From Campylobacter concisus (GTDB taxonomy: Bacteria > Campylobacterota > Campylobacteria > Campylobacterales > Campylobacteraceae): a DNA stretch of 64,000 bases. Of this stretch, positions 35,953-44,544 are shown piece after piece. Position 1 is the first letter of the stretch; every line of letters starts with the position of its first letter. The notes under the pieces were generated by a model, which had not been told where the DNA came from, did no database searches, and was given only the letters and a program-made list of their open reading frames with translations. The position numbers were made by a program, and so were the translations under genes. The DNA is taken from contig NZ_PPAF01000035.1 of NCBI RefSeq assembly GCF_002913045.1, positions 372,001 to 436,000 on the forward strand, read 5' to 3'.

Positions 35953-36384
35953 TTAAACCCTTGATTTATAAAAATTATTATCTATGCTGTTTCCATCTTG
36001 GCCGTACTCACTTGCTTTAGTGCCAAAAATTTTTTCATTAAGTGAGTCAAAAAATTCTTTAACGGCAACAACATGTCTTGCATATTCTTTATTTACTTTA
36101 TGTAAATTTTCAAGCTTTGAACGCATAAGAACAAGCTTTGACTTCACTTCATCGTCTAAAACACTAGCAAGTGTAGTCGTACCGCTCTCTTTTGATACCT
36201 TTAAAAGCTCCTTATCTAGTGCTCTTTTCGTATCTTCAAATGCACGAACTAAGGCATTTTTTTTCTTTACACTCTCATCAACGCTTGAGTGCTTAGCCTC
36301 TTTTATATTTGCGATATCTTGTATGGTTAAATTTATAAGCTCATCAAGCTCGCCTATAGCCTCGTCCAAAAGCTTTTTTATCAT
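35953..36384 (-). CDS. flgN: FlgN-like flagellar export chaperone
   Basis: A 143-residue, highly helical, charged protein (ELDELINLTIQDIANIKEAK, LVRAFEDTKRALDKELLKVS) with the size and heptad pattern of FlgN, the type III chaperone of FlgK and FlgL. Sequence identity in this family is low, so position supports the call: it lies between flgM and flgK, as in other Campylobacter. The ATG at 36384 is 13 bases after flgM. Confidence 0.78.
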   Translation of the reverse strand: MIKKLLDEAIGELDELINLTIQDIANIKEAKHSSVDESVKKKNALVRAFEDTKRALDKELLKVSKESGTTTLASVLDDEVKSKLVLMRSKLENLHKVNKEYARHVVAVKEFFDSLNEKIFGTKASEYGQDGNSIDNNFYKSRV

Positions 36385-36397
36385 TTAAATTCCTTAA

Positions 36398-36607
36398 TTA
36401 CAGCAACGCATCAGCCACAGCCCTAGCCGTTTTTGAGATATCAACCTGATAAGTACCATTTGCTATGGCATCAGCTATCTCTTTTAGCTTTGCGTTTTCG
36501 TTTGTTCTTACTTCTTTACTCTGAGTTTCGACCTTGGCATCGCTATTTTTATTTAGCGTATTTGCCTGAAAATTTGGTCTTTGGTTCAAAGGCCTTATCA
36601 TATTCAT
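36398..36607 (-). CDS. flgM: Anti-sigma28 factor FlgM
   Basis: A 69-residue protein with the FlgM C-terminal signature, LKEIADAIANGTYQVDISKT then ARAVADALL, that binds and inhibits FliA (sigma28). The N-terminal half is disordered and Asn/Gln-rich. Export of FlgM through the finished hook releases FliA. It has its own sigma28 promoter in the preceding gap, so FliA activates its inhibitor, a feedback loop, in addition to read-through from the sigma54 flgI promoter. AAGAGG precedes the ATG. Confidence 0.88.
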   Translation of the reverse strand: MNMIRPLNQRPNFQANTLNKNSDAKVETQSKEVRTNENAKLKEIADAIANGTYQVDISKTARAVADALL

Positions 36608-36636
36608 ACCTCTTAAAATAAAATGTTTATATCACT

Positions 36637-36663
36637 ACATCGGCAGAATATAAATTTACTTAA
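36637..36663 (-). promoter_or_regulatory. Sigma28 promoter of flgM
   Basis: On the minus strand TTAAGTAA (36656-36663), then 11 bases, then GCCGATGT (36637-36644) fits the FliA consensus TAAAGTTT-N11-GCCGATAA with a nearly complete -10. The -35 part overlaps the stop codon of flgJ. About 30 bases to the flgM ATG. Confidence 0.8.
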
Positions 36664-36959
36664 GAGTCTCTCTTTAAAAAATCGTACAAAAGTTCTGAAA
36701 AACCTAAATTTCCACTCAAAGCTTTGCTCATAGCGTCGTTATACATAGACCTGTAAATGTCGCTGCCAGCGGCTTTTGGATAGAGTGAGTTCTTGTCATC
36801 TTCTTTTAAAGCGATATCAAGCACAGCCTTTACCATATATGCCTCAAATGCATCAGTTTGCTCTTTTAAAAGTGCATCTTGTTTAGCATTTGCGTTTTTT
36901 ATCTTATTTGCCGAAATTTCATTGTATGAATTTAGTGCTAAAGTGTTATCTATTTGCAT
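36660..36959 (-). CDS. flgJ: Rod-binding FlgJ N-terminal-domain protein
   Basis: A 99-residue protein equal to only the rod-assembly domain of FlgJ, with [18 protein letters not shown] and [15 protein letters not shown], which matches the FlgJ pattern (..FEalfi..ml....e....M..d.ls..la). The peptidoglycan-hydrolase half of enterobacterial FlgJ is absent, as is usual for this phylum, so another lytic enzyme must open the wall. It helps rod assembly in the periplasm. It starts at the last base of flgI. Confidence 0.85.
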   Translation of the reverse strand: MQIDNTLALNSYNEISANKIKNANAKQDALLKEQTDAFEAYMVKAVLDIALKEDDKNSLYPKAAGSDIYRSMYNDAMSKALSGNLGFSELLYDFLKRDS

Positions 36960-38011
36960 TATATTATCTCCAGATCAACTTGTATCGCACCAACTCGCTT
37001 TAAATTTTCAAGTATCGATATGATATCGCTTGGTGTCGCTCCAAGCTTATTTAGCGCTCTTGTTACATTTGCAACGGTTGTTTTTTCACCTGAAATTTTA
37101 AGTAAATTTTGACTAGGTGCGACAGATGTATCGCTTCCTATATTTACATCATTTTGTGCTGCTTCATCGTAGCTATTTGGCTCTATTTTTATTGTGATTG
37201 CACCATGCGTTAAGACAACTGGGCTAACTACGGCATTTATGCCACTTACTATCGTGCCAGTTCTCTCATCAACTACTATCTTCTCATCTGGCTTATACTC
37301 CACATCAAGATCGAGCACGGCGCTTGCAAGCTCGATAATACTAACATCATCTGGCTTTTTAACGATAACCGTTCTTGGATCGATCGCCTTTGCGGCATCA
37401 TCAGAGATATTTGCATTTATAGCATTTTGGATATCAAGAGCAGTTTTAAAATTTGTATCTTTTAGGCTTAGTCTTATGCTATCTTGATTGTAAATGTCAT
37501 AAGTCACCTCTCGTTCAACCAAAGCTCCATTTAGAATAGAGCCAACAGTTGGGTGGTTGCCACCTGATCTACCCATGCTTTTTCCGCCGATGCTTAAAGC
37601 ACCCTGAGCCAAAGCGTAAATATCACCATCAACGCCTTTTAGTGGCGTCATGAGAAGAGTGCCGCCTTGCAAACTTTTTGCATCGCCGATAGATGAGATC
37701 ACGACATCGAGTTTATCACCATGCCTTGCAAACGCAGGAAGCTTAGCTGTTACCATAACAGCAGCTGCGTTTTTTGACTTGATATCATCTGGATTTATCT
37801 TTACGTTTACGCCTTGAAGCATGTTTGATAAAGACTGGATCGTAAATTTTGACGTTGAGCCATCACCTGTGCCATTTAGTCCAACCACAAGGCCGTAGCC
37901 TATTAGCTGGTTATCTCTTACGCCAACTATGCTTGCAAGCTCTTTTATCTGTGTAGCAAAGGCTGAAGTAGCTATCACTGAAGCTGCTACAAAAGATAAA
38001 AATTTTTTCAT
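36959..38011 (-). CDS. flgI: Flagellar P-ring protein FlgI
   Basis: A 350-residue exported protein with a signal peptide (about 1-19, ending SAFATQIKE). The conserved opening is [20 protein letters not shown] and [24 protein letters not shown] and a C-terminal [20 protein letters not shown] are also typical. It forms the peptidoglycan-level ring of the basal body with FlgH as outer partner. It is first in flgI-flgJ-flgM-flgN-flgK and has a near-perfect sigma54 promoter upstream. Confidence 0.96.
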   Translation of the reverse strand: MKKFLSFVAASVIATSAFATQIKELASIVGVRDNQLIGYGLVVGLNGTGDGSTSKFTIQSLSNMLQGVNVKINPDDIKSKNAAAVMVTAKLPAFARHGDKLDVVISSIGDAKSLQGGTLLMTPLKGVDGDIYALAQGALSIGGKSMGRSGGNHPTVGSILNGALVEREVTYDIYNQDSIRLSLKDTNFKTALDIQNAINANISDDAAKAIDPRTVIVKKPDDVSIIELASAVLDLDVEYKPDEKIVVDERTGTIVSGINAVVSPVVLTHGAITIKIEPNSYDEAAQNDVNIGSDTSVAPSQNLLKISGEKTTVANVTRALNKLGATPSDIISILENLKRVGAIQVDLEII

Positions 38012-38045
38012 ATTTTTTCCTAAAATTTAGCTATTTTAGGTTTTT

Positions 38046-38064
38046 AAAGCAAAAGATGTTCCAA
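38046..38064 (-). promoter_or_regulatory. Sigma54 promoter of the flgI operon
   Basis: The minus strand reads TTGGAACATCTTTTGCTTT, a full match to the Campylobacter RpoN consensus TTGGAAC-N5-TTGCTT, with GG (38061-38062) and GC (38049-38050) ten bases apart. The transcript would start near 38037, 26 bases before the flgI ATG. Confidence 0.9.
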
Positions 38065-38075
38065 ATTTTTATAAA

Positions 38076-38642
38076 TTATTGGAAGTAAGAGAGCGAAGTA
38101 GCTCCAAATTTTTTAAATTTTACAAGCTTATATGTAGAAATTTCATCGCTAAATTTAAAGTCGCTGTTGTGCTCAAAAACTATCATATAAATTTTATTTT
38201 TTTTTAGCTGTGAGATTAAATTTACAAGTTGTTCGTAGATATCATCAAAGCCAGCTCTTATGTCAAACGGTGGATCAAGGTAGAGCAAGACCTTACCACT
38301 TTGAGAATTTATAATATCGGGCAAGACAGAAAAGGTATCGCCATTTATCGCTTTTAAATTCGAGCACTCTAGGCTTGCAAGGTTGCTTTGCGTGATCTTA
38401 AAAGCGGCTCTATCTTTTTCGATAGCGATAGCCTCACGTGCTCCATTACTAACGGCCTCGCTTGCCATCACGCCACTTCCACCAAAACCTTCTATAAATG
38501 TAAGCGAGTAAATTTCATCTCTAATGACGTTAAAAAAGGACTCTTTTACGATACTTTTTGTGCTTCTAGTCGTGCTTAGGCTTGGCAGCTCAAGCCTTTT
38601 GCCTTTAAATTTACCACTTGAGATTTTAGTGTAAAGCTTCAC
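38076..38642 (-). CDS. rsmD: 16S rRNA guanine(966)-N2-methyltransferase RsmD
   Basis: A 188-residue SAM methyltransferase with the RsmD start (SGKFKGKRLELPS), TRSTKSIVKESFFNVI, the SAM loop FIEGFGGSGVMASEA (49-63) and the catalytic DPPF motif (123-126). It methylates G966 in 16S rRNA during 30S assembly. The start is GTG at 38642, with TAAGGG seven bases upstream, inside the end of the previous gene. A run of nine A residues lies within the coding strand at 38197-38205. Confidence 0.9.
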   Translation of the reverse strand: MKLYTKISSGKFKGKRLELPSLSTTRSTKSIVKESFFNVIRDEIYSLTFIEGFGGSGVMASEAVSNGAREAIAIEKDRAAFKITQSNLASLECSNLKAINGDTFSVLPDIINSQSGKVLLYLDPPFDIRAGFDDIYEQLVNLISQLKKNKIYMIVFEHNSDFKFSDEISTYKLVKFKKFGATSLSYFQ

Positions 38643-38983
38643 TGATTTGCCCTTAAAATTTCAAGCAGATCAGCTTTAAATTTATCTATCAAAAGTGAAA
38701 TTTTCTCTTCTAAGCCCTTTTCATTTTTAGCTTCATTTAGCTCATTTGCTTTTGAAATTTGCATAGCTGAGTAAAATTCTTCAAGCGTATCAAGAAGTGC
38801 CATTTTGGTAAAAGGATGAGAAAGATGCGCATTTTTTCCTATTATAAATAGTGGTTTTTTTGTTGATATTTCGTGATCACTCACTACAAAATCACAATCC
38901 TTATGATGAGCAGCCAAATTTCCACAAAAAAGTAGCAGTGTCTTTTGAAGCAAAATACACTCGCACTCAAATGAAATTTTCAT
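38639..38983 (-). CDS. Conserved hypothetical protein coupled to rsmD
   Basis: A 114-residue protein without signal peptide or recognised motif. The N-terminal half is beta-rich with three cysteines (FECECILLQ, LLFCGNLA), then comes KPLFIIGKNAHLSHPFTKMA. The C-terminal half is a charged helix (LEEKISLLIDKFKADLLEIL). It overlaps the rsmD GTG start by four bases, so the two are translated together. It seems to occupy the position of a small conserved gene beside rsmD and flgI in other Campylobacter. Not recognised beyond that. Confidence 0.65.
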   Translation of the reverse strand: MKISFECECILLQKTLLLFCGNLAAHHKDCDFVVSDHEISTKKPLFIIGKNAHLSHPFTKMALLDTLEEFYSAMQISKANELNEAKNEKGLEEKISLLIDKFKADLLEILRANQ

Positions 38984-39044
38984 ATCTCTTCCTATAAATT
39001 TTTGCTCAATTTTAGCCTAAATAATCAAAAATTTGTATAAACAC

Positions 39045-39071
39045 TAAAGGATTTTAAAATTTTACCGATGT
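39045..39071 (+). promoter_or_regulatory. Sigma28 promoter of flaG-fliD-fliS
   Basis: TAAAGGAT (39045-39052), 11 bases, then ACCGATGT (39064-39071) fits the FliA consensus TAAAGTTT-N11-GCCGATAA. It lies 33 bases before the flaG ATG, and the sequence between contains AAGGAG. The same -10 variant CCGATGT precedes flgM. Confidence 0.78.
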
Positions 39072-39103
39072 AGAAGCTAACGTAAGTTTTAAGGAGTAAA
39101 ACT

Positions 39104-39499
39104 ATGGAAATCTTTAAGGCAGCAGCAAATCAGGTACTAGATACAAGCATGAGCACATCCGCTCAGCGTCAAATAGACAGCAGACCTATCGAGCATTCTG
39201 ATGTTAAATTAAGTGCTGATAAAAATAACGAAACAAAAGACATTAACGAGCTAGACGGACTTAGCAACGAAGAGCTTGCCAAAAGAACAAGAGAGGTCAC
39301 TGACAGACTAAACTATCAAATGCAGCAACTCGATACTAATGTAAGATTTGCTTACAACGAGAAGCTAAATTTAATGGTCGTGCAAGTAAAAGATGCTAAA
39401 ACTGGCGAAGAGATAACACAACTTCCAAGCAAAGAAGCTATAAGAATAAGCGAGTATTTCAAAGAAAGCATCGGAATACTTTTTGACAAGGAGAGTTAA
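39104..39499 (+). CDS. flaG: FlaG family protein
   Basis: A 131-residue protein with the FlaG domain in its C-terminal half: LNYQMQQLDTNVRFAYNEKL, VVQVKDAKTGEEITQLPSKE and ISEYFKESIGILFD. The first 60 residues are polar and likely disordered. FlaG influences filament length in several Campylobacter, but its molecular action is not settled. It is first in flaG-fliD-fliS-fliT behind a sigma28 promoter. The ribosome-binding site is AAGGAG. Confidence 0.9.
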   Translation: MEIFKAAANQVLDTSMSTSAQRQIDSRPIEHSDVKLSADKNNETKDINELDGLSNEELAKRTREVTDRLNYQMQQLDTNVRFAYNEKLNLMVVQVKDAKTGEEITQLPSKEAIRISEYFKESIGILFDKES

Positions 39500-39501
39500 A
39501 A

Positions 39502-41262
39502 ATGGCAGTAGGTAACGTAACAAATTTAGGAATCGGTACAAAAAATAGCGGACTAAATGATGATCTTATCAAGAAATTAAAAGAAGCAGATGAAGCAGGA
39601 CAGATCAAGCCTTTAACAAAAAGGCTAGAAAGAAATGACCTAAAGCAAAAAGACCTTGCAGCGCTAAAAACTCTAGTTAGCAACGTAAACGTAAGTGGCA
39701 AAACGCTTGGCGGAGAGGCACTTTATCTAAAAAGAACTACAAATAACGCTGGTAAAAGCGTAACAGCCTCAGCAGCAAATGGCGTTAGCGTGCAAAATTT
39801 TAGTATCGATGTGCAAAAACTTGCTCAAAAAGATACATTTCAAAGCTCAAATTTCAAAAACGCTTCAAACTTAGTAGGTGCGGCAAGCAACGGCTCTTTT
39901 GACGTTGAGATCGATGGACAAAAATTTTCTATTAGCGTAACTAGATCAACCACATATCAAGATATTGTAGACAAGATAAATGATATTAGTCGTGGTAAAT
40001 TGCAAGCTAGAATTTTAAATGTTGGCGGAGATAAGCCAAATCAAATCATGCTTCAATCAGGCAACACTGGTGCTACGCAGACTATTAAATTTTCAAATGA
40101 TACGGCTGGTGTTTTAGATAAGCTTGGCTGGGATAGTACGCAGTTTCAAGATAAAGATGCAAATGGTACTCTACTAACAAATCCTGATGGCACACCAAAG
40201 ATGACATCAAATTTTGAAAAAAATAGAATTTTAAAGGCACAAGATGCGGAATTTACATATAACGGAGTAAATGTAAAAAGAAGCAAAAATACCTTCAACG
40301 ACTTAAGGCCGGGAATTTCTATTACATTAAATGAAACTGGTAAAACAAACGTGAGCGTCTCTCAGGATACAAAAGAGGTAATAAAAGCGGTTGAAGAATT
40401 TATCAAAGACTACAACCTAATGACCATGAACCTTGGCATAGCTACAAAATATGACGAGGAAAAAGGAGCTGGCACTTTCCAAGGCGTTAGCGAAATTTCA
40501 AGTTTAAGATCAAACATTGGTCGTCTTGTAAATGGACAAGATAGCGAAGGTAAAGCATTAAGTAAATATGGCATAGTGCCTGATAAAGACGGACAACTTC
40601 AGCTTGATCTAAATAAACTAAATGCAGCTCTTAGCAAAGATCCTGAAGAGATTCAGAAATTTTTCATGGGATCAAGCAAGATCGAGCCAATAAGCTATAT
40701 GGGAGCATCGACTGTTAGCGCTGGGGCATTAGATATAAAAGCTGGTGATCTTACGATAAACGGCAAGTCAGTTACATTCTCAACTACTGCTACTGCCACA
40801 GCTGAAGAGAACGCACTAAAACTTCAACAAGCCATAAATGACGCTGGCATAACTGGAGTTACAGCCAGTCTTGATAACAGTGGCAAAAGAATCGTCTTAA
40901 AAAGAAGCGATGGCGAAAATATCGAGGTAAAAGGTAAAAATTCAGCCTTAACAGCTCTAGGTATGAATGAAGCAACTGTAAATTCAGTAACTAAAAAAAC
41001 AGATGGGCTATTTACAAAGCTAGCTAAAATGCTTGATGGTGTCGTTGGTAAAAAAGGCACAATGATCGCTATGCAAAATCAGCTAAAAGACGAAAACGAG
41101 TCGATCACAAAAAATAAAGAGAGCACACAAAAGCTTTTAGATGAGAAATATACAACAATGCAAGAGCGCTTTATAAAGTACAACGCTATCATCGCAAGCT
41201 TAGAAAATCAGTTCTCAACACTAAAATCAATAATAGATGCAGAGATAAATAGTAGAAAATAA
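39502..41262 (+). CDS. fliD: Flagellar filament cap protein FliD
   Basis: A 586-residue capping protein (hook-associated protein 2). The N-terminal part shows NLGIGTKNSGLNDDLIKKLK and the FliD_N region with IDVQKLAQKDTFQSS. The middle has a flagellin hook-IN-like stretch (AGALDIKAGDLTINGKSVTF, about 410-430). The C-terminal coiled coil ends with MQERFIKYNAIIASLENQF, as in FliD_C. It caps the filament tip and promotes flagellin folding, and is exported with FliT as chaperone. Three bases after flaG. Confidence 0.93.
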   Translation: MAVGNVTNLGIGTKNSGLNDDLIKKLKEADEAGQIKPLTKRLERNDLKQKDLAALKTLVSNVNVSGKTLGGEALYLKRTTNNAGKSVTASAANGVSVQNFSIDVQKLAQKDTFQSSNFKNASNLVGAASNGSFDVEIDGQKFSISVTRSTTYQDIVDKINDISRGKLQARILNVGGDKPNQIMLQSGNTGATQTIKFSNDTAGVLDKLGWDSTQFQDKDANGTLLTNPDGTPKMTSNFEKNRILKAQDAEFTYNGVNVKRSKNTFNDLRPGISITLNETGKTNVSVSQDTKEVIKAVEEFIKDYNLMTMNLGIATKYDEEKGAGTFQGVSEISSLRSNIGRLVNGQDSEGKALSKYGIVPDKDGQLQLDLNKLNAALSKDPEEIQKFFMGSSKIEPISYMGASTVSAGALDIKAGDLTINGKSVTFSTTATATAEENALKLQQAINDAGITGVTASLDNSGKRIVLKRSDGENIEVKGKNSALTALGMNEATVNSVTKKTDGLFTKLAKMLDGVVGKKGTMIAMQNQLKDENESITKNKESTQKLLDEKYTTMQERFIKYNAIIASLENQFSTLKSIIDAEINSRK

Positions 41263-41271
41263 GAGAGAAAG

Positions 41272-41643
41272 ATGAATCAAAGTGCATATAGTGCATACGC
41301 ACAGTCTAGTTTTGGGGGCATAGAGTCCCCAACTAAATTAATAGAAATGCTTTATGACGGAATTTTAAAATTTATATTTCGTACCAAAAAGGCGATAGAA
41401 GCTGGAGATATAGAGAAAAAAGTTTATTATATTAATAGGACAAACGCTATTTTTGTTGAGCTTTTAAATTCACTTGATTATTCTCAAGGCGACGTAGCCC
41501 ACTATCTTAGCGGCCTTTATACAAGACAGATGCAGCTTCTTGCTATGGCAAATATACAAAATGATGTCGCAGCTTTAAACGAAGTAACCAATGTCGTAAA
41601 GCAACTATCTGAAGCATGGAGAGAGGTAACTTCAGGTGAATAG
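41272..41643 (+). CDS. fliS: Flagellin export chaperone FliS
   Basis: A 123-residue helical bundle with the FliS signature: the Tyr-rich start QSAYSAYAQSSF, SPTKLIEMLYDGILKFI, and the later LLNSLDYSQGDVAHYLSGLY. It binds newly made flagellin in the cytoplasm and keeps it from polymerising before export. The ribosome-binding site AGAGAG precedes the ATG nine bases after fliD, and the 3' end overlaps the next gene by eight bases. Confidence 0.94.
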   Translation: MNQSAYSAYAQSSFGGIESPTKLIEMLYDGILKFIFRTKKAIEAGDIEKKVYYINRTNAIFVELLNSLDYSQGDVAHYLSGLYTRQMQLLAMANIQNDVAALNEVTNVVKQLSEAWREVTSGE

Positions 41644-41863
41644 TTGGATTAATGAGTTTAAATTAGCATTGATAAACGAAGATACAGGCAAGATAGCTGC
41701 TTTATCACAAAATTTTAGTGAGGATATGTTTACAAACCTAGCTTCAGCACAAGAAGCACAAGCACTAATTGGCGGTGCAATAGAGCTTTTAAAAAGCAAG
41801 TCTTCGCACATCCAAAATGAGCTTATAAAACTACAAAAAGCTCAAAAATACGTAGCAAACTAA
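41636..41863 (+). CDS. Small FliT-like protein after fliS
   Basis: A 75-residue all-helical protein (WINEFKLALINEDTGKIAAL, AQEAQALIGGAIELLKSK) with GTG start at 41636 inside the end of fliS. Size, helical content and position in fliD-fliS fit a FliT-type export chaperone for FliD, but sequence similarity in that family is too low to be sure. Also conceivable as a small subunit working with FliS. The next feature is rnpB on the other strand. Confidence 0.65.
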   Translation: MNSWINEFKLALINEDTGKIAALSQNFSEDMFTNLASAQEAQALIGGAIELLKSKSSHIQNELIKLQKAQKYVAN

Positions 41864-41883
41864 TCAATTTTTATAAATTTAAA

Positions 41884-42202
41884 GGCACGGCGTTAAGCCG
41901 AGTTCTGTCTTGAGCGATCATTTATCTACGCTTGCTTTTACAAACAAACTCTAGCGAAGGGTTTTAATATAAGACCAAAACCATCCCTTCTTGCTGCAGG
42001 TTGGGTTTATATGGCCACGCAAGTTACCAAGCGTGCCGGTGGGCTCTTACCCCACCGTTTCACCTTTACCGCCGAAGCGGAAGTCTGCTTTCTGTTACAC
42101 TATCCCTTAGGTTTCCCTAGCCATCCGTTAGATGGAACCTTGTCTTATCGCAGCTCGGACTTTCCTCTTTTGCAAAAACAAAAGCGATCGCTTACCGTGC
42201 CA
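41884..42202 (-). ncRNA. rnpB: RNase P RNA component
   Basis: The minus strand contains the universal RNase P core: GAGGAAAGTCCGAGC near the 5' end, GTGAAACGGTGGGGTAAGAG and CCACCGGCACGC in the middle, and AAGACAGAACTCGGCTTA at the 3' end. Helix P1 closes the molecule: GGCACGG (5', at 42195-42201) pairs with CCGTGCC (3', at 41884-41890), and UAAGC with GCUUA makes part of P2. About 319 bases, bacterial class A, slightly shorter than E. coli M1. A TATAAT box is placed seven bases before the 5' end. It forms the catalytic part of the tRNA 5'-processing enzyme. Confidence 0.96.
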
Positions 42203-42209
42203 GAGCGAA

Positions 42210-42215
42210 ATTATA
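42210..42215 (-). promoter_or_regulatory. -10 box of rnpB
   Basis: A perfect TATAAT on the minus strand (GCCGCTATAATTTCGC) seven bases before the P1 helix start. The promoter thus fixes the RNA 5' end near 42202. Confidence 0.75.
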
Positions 42216-42344
42216 GCGGCTTTGGCTTAAATTTCTAGTTTTTTAAAACTTTAAACTTTATATTCTTTTATTTAAAAGGTAAATTTGCAGGCAGATAGAA
42301 TGCTTTGAGTAAATATTTAGCGTATGTTTTATTAAAAATTTATC

Positions 42345-42962
42345 TCAAAGCGCGATAAACTCAGCATTGTCTATAGGTCGTAAATCGTACAAGTTCCCAA
42401 ATTTCTCCATTATCTCGCGCGTAGCCTCCGTAAAAGGCTCGCAACCAAAGTGCGGCACGACGCAAAAATCAACCAAATTTAACCCCGCAAAATCGCTCAT
42501 TTTTGCGCTATTTTCATCCATTAGCGTAGCATATTTCGTATCTGGAGCCGCCGCTATCGCTCCCGCCGACTCACCGATATAAATTTTGCCCGCTTTGATT
42601 GCATTTTTTATAGCTTGCCATACGCGCGATTTTCGCAGCTCGTTAAGCAGATAAAACGTATTTCCGCCGCTAACGTAAATGATGTCGCACTGACTAATAG
42701 TAGATAAAATTTTATCTTCACAAGATGGCTCATCTTGGCTAGATACTAGCGCTGCCGAATCCTTGGCGCAAGAGACGTCAAGGTGTCTTAGCTTCGCACC
42801 AAAATTTTCTAAAATCTCCGCCGCTTCGCCGACGTAGAAATTTACCTCTTCAAATTTGGCCGCAGTATCTATAAAAACAATATCTTTGCCTTGAAAATTT
42901 ACCACTTCATTAATCTTGCTCGCAACCTCCGCAAAGTAAGAGCAAAGAAAAATATTTGCCAT
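42345..42962 (-). CDS. pepE: Peptidase E / S51-family protein
   Basis: A 205-residue class I glutamine amidotransferase-like fold. The nucleophile elbow GESAGA has Ser132 in IYIGESAGAIAAAPD, and the Gly-rich strand YVSGGNTFYLLNELR precedes it, as in dipeptidase E (alpha-aspartyl dipeptidase). His in VVPHFGCEPF is the probable second catalytic residue. ATG 42962 is chosen because AAAAGGA lies just upstream; an in-frame ATG at 43007 adds 15 unconserved residues. Codons are richer in G and C than most of the window. It acts on Asp-X dipeptides if the family function holds. Confidence 0.8.
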   Translation of the reverse strand: MANIFLCSYFAEVASKINEVVNFQGKDIVFIDTAAKFEEVNFYVGEAAEILENFGAKLRHLDVSCAKDSAALVSSQDEPSCEDKILSTISQCDIIYVSGGNTFYLLNELRKSRVWQAIKNAIKAGKIYIGESAGAIAAAPDTKYATLMDENSAKMSDFAGLNLVDFCVVPHFGCEPFTEATREIMEKFGNLYDLRPIDNAEFIAL

Positions 42963-43419
42963 TTTTAATCCTTTTAAAATATAAATTTGCAAACCCATTA
43001 TATCCAAACGAGCCTAGAAACACTTGTGTTTCGCGTCGCCAGCGCATCTTGCTTTACGGGTAAAATTTAGCGATTTTAGGATAAGGATCTTGGTGCAAAA
43101 ATTTGATAAATTTAGCCACAAATTTAAATTTCAAACAATAAAGTAAAGTATTTTTGTACCGCTTGGCTCACAGCTTTTAAAGAGCGTCAGGCGAGGTGAA
43201 TTTTGATTTGTGAAATTTAAACTTGAAAGTTAAGGCGAAGTTTTGCGAGATGGTTTTAAATGTTTTATGTGCCACTATGCTCGTAGCTAAACAAAAGAAG
43301 TAAAATTCGTCCAAAAATAAGGCATACAGCCTATCGCAGAGCAAAATTTATACTCTGCTTGCAGTTACCAGCATAGACGCAAAATTCATTTAAAAGCGCT
43401 CGCAAGATGAGCCGCCGCC
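42963..43419. other. Intergenic region between pepE and truD with no gene
   Basis: About 457 bases without a credible gene on either strand; the longest frames are short and lack ribosome-binding sites. It contains two short dyads, GAAACAC-TT-GTGTTTC (43017-43032) and GCAGAG...CTCTGC (43336-43358), and a weak terminator-like hairpin at 43320-43332. Base composition is patchy, G+C-richer at both ends, which could indicate a decayed gene, but no conserved peptide could be recognised. Confidence 0.6.
43311..43332 (-). terminator. Weak hairpin after truD
   Basis: On the minus strand AGGC-TGTAT-GCCT is followed by TATTTTT, about 90 bases after the truD stop. The stem is only four to five pairs but the T-run is good. 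Possible terminator. Confidence 0.3.
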
Positions 43420-44544
43420 CTACTCAAAGATATTTTTATGCAAGATTTCTTCTAGCACCACCGTCGCGTAGCTTCCTTTTTGTAGAGTAAAATTTATCGT
43501 AAAGTGCGCCTTTTCCTCGTTATATTTGTAGCTTGCATCCTCCAAATAACACCACGCAAAGCGCCTAGATCCCGTCATTTTAGCTTTGTATTCATTTGCC
43601 TGCGCAAAAATTTGATCCTCGACCATTCTCGCCGCACCCTGCGCCTCATACGCCTTCGCGCCCGCGATCAGCCCGCAGCTAGTGATATCTCTAGCGTCAA
43701 AGCGCGCGCCCTCAGCGTCCAAATCCTCGCATAAAAAGCACTTGCCGTGCGGATAGTGACCCAAAACTTCGCCCTCCATCAGCTTAAAAAATCTCTTTTG
43801 TGATTTTAAATTTTTTAAAATCGCGCCGTCAAGATACGGGTAAATTTGAGCTAGCTCGCCTAGGCCAAAATCCTGCGCAAACCTCGAAATCTCCACGCGT
43901 TTGCTAAGCCAGCGATTAAAAAGATCACTTTGATATGCCGAGATCAAAAAGTCGTTTAGCTTTACATTTTTGCTCTTTTTGCCGTTTATCGTCCCGTTTT
44001 TAAGAAGCTCAAGGCCAGTTTCGGCATTGTCGCCAAATTTACCAAAACGCTGATAGCCAAAGTAGTTTGCATAGCCCATTTTGTCAATACTAATAAATGC
44101 TTGCTCTAACTTTTTGGCATTACTTGGTAGCACCTTTTTTAAGCGGATGAAAAAGCTATTTCCCTTTAGATGTCCGATACGAAGCTTATTTTTATGCACA
44201 TTTAGGCTTAAAATTTTCATCTTTTCGTGGCTAAAATTTGCCAGAGCCGCTTCAAATTTACGTGGCATAGAGACAAACTGCGTCGTCATACCCTGCTTGT
44301 CCTTTAGCCCCGCATAGCCAAAGTCGCGCATCTTAGCCCCTGTAACCTCGCTTAAGGCATGCAAAGCGTCGCTTGTCGTCATATCTTTTTTAGAAATTTC
44401 AACGATCAAGTGCTCGCCGTCACCGCTAAACTCGTAAAGTGGTATCTCGCGCACGACAAAATCATCTGAATTTTTAGAAAAATAGGCCTCTATGGGCGCA
44501 TGAGTGAGTGCATAAAGTGGCTTAAAAGTGGTGGTTTCTTGCAT
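43420..44544 (-). CDS. truD: tRNA pseudouridine(13) synthase TruD
   Basis: A 374-residue pseudouridine synthase. The catalytic Asp82 is in [14 protein letters not shown] (Asp80 in E. coli), the second family motif is [12 protein letters not shown] near 158-169, and [14 protein letters not shown] precedes the insertion. The C-terminal half is shorter and more divergent, ending in [17 protein letters not shown]. It modifies U13 of tRNA-Glu. It overlaps the thiL 3' end by 23 bases. The 3' half (43420-43900) is markedly richer in G and C than neighbouring genes. Confidence 0.93.
   Translation of the reverse strand: MQETTTFKPLYALTHAPIEAYFSKNSDDFVVREIPLYEFSGDGEHLIVEISKKDMTTSDALHALSEVTGAKMRDFGYAGLKDKQGMTTQFVSMPRKFEAALANFSHEKMKILSLNVHKNKLRIGHLKGNSFFIRLKKVLPSNAKKLEQAFISIDKMGYANYFGYQRFGKFGDNAETGLELLKNGTINGKKSKNVKLNDFLISAYQSDLFNRWLSKRVEISRFAQDFGLGELAQIYPYLDGAILKNLKSQKRFFKLMEGEVLGHYPHGKCFLCEDLDAEGARFDARDITSCGLIAGAKAYEAQGAARMVEDQIFAQANEYKAKMTGSRRFAWCYLEDASYKYNEEKAHFTINFTLQKGSYATVVLEEILHKNIFE

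Noticed and set aside
42011-42238. 75-residue plus-strand reading frame
   Set aside because: It lies antisense to the RNase P RNA, whose core motifs and P1/P2 helices account for the sequence.
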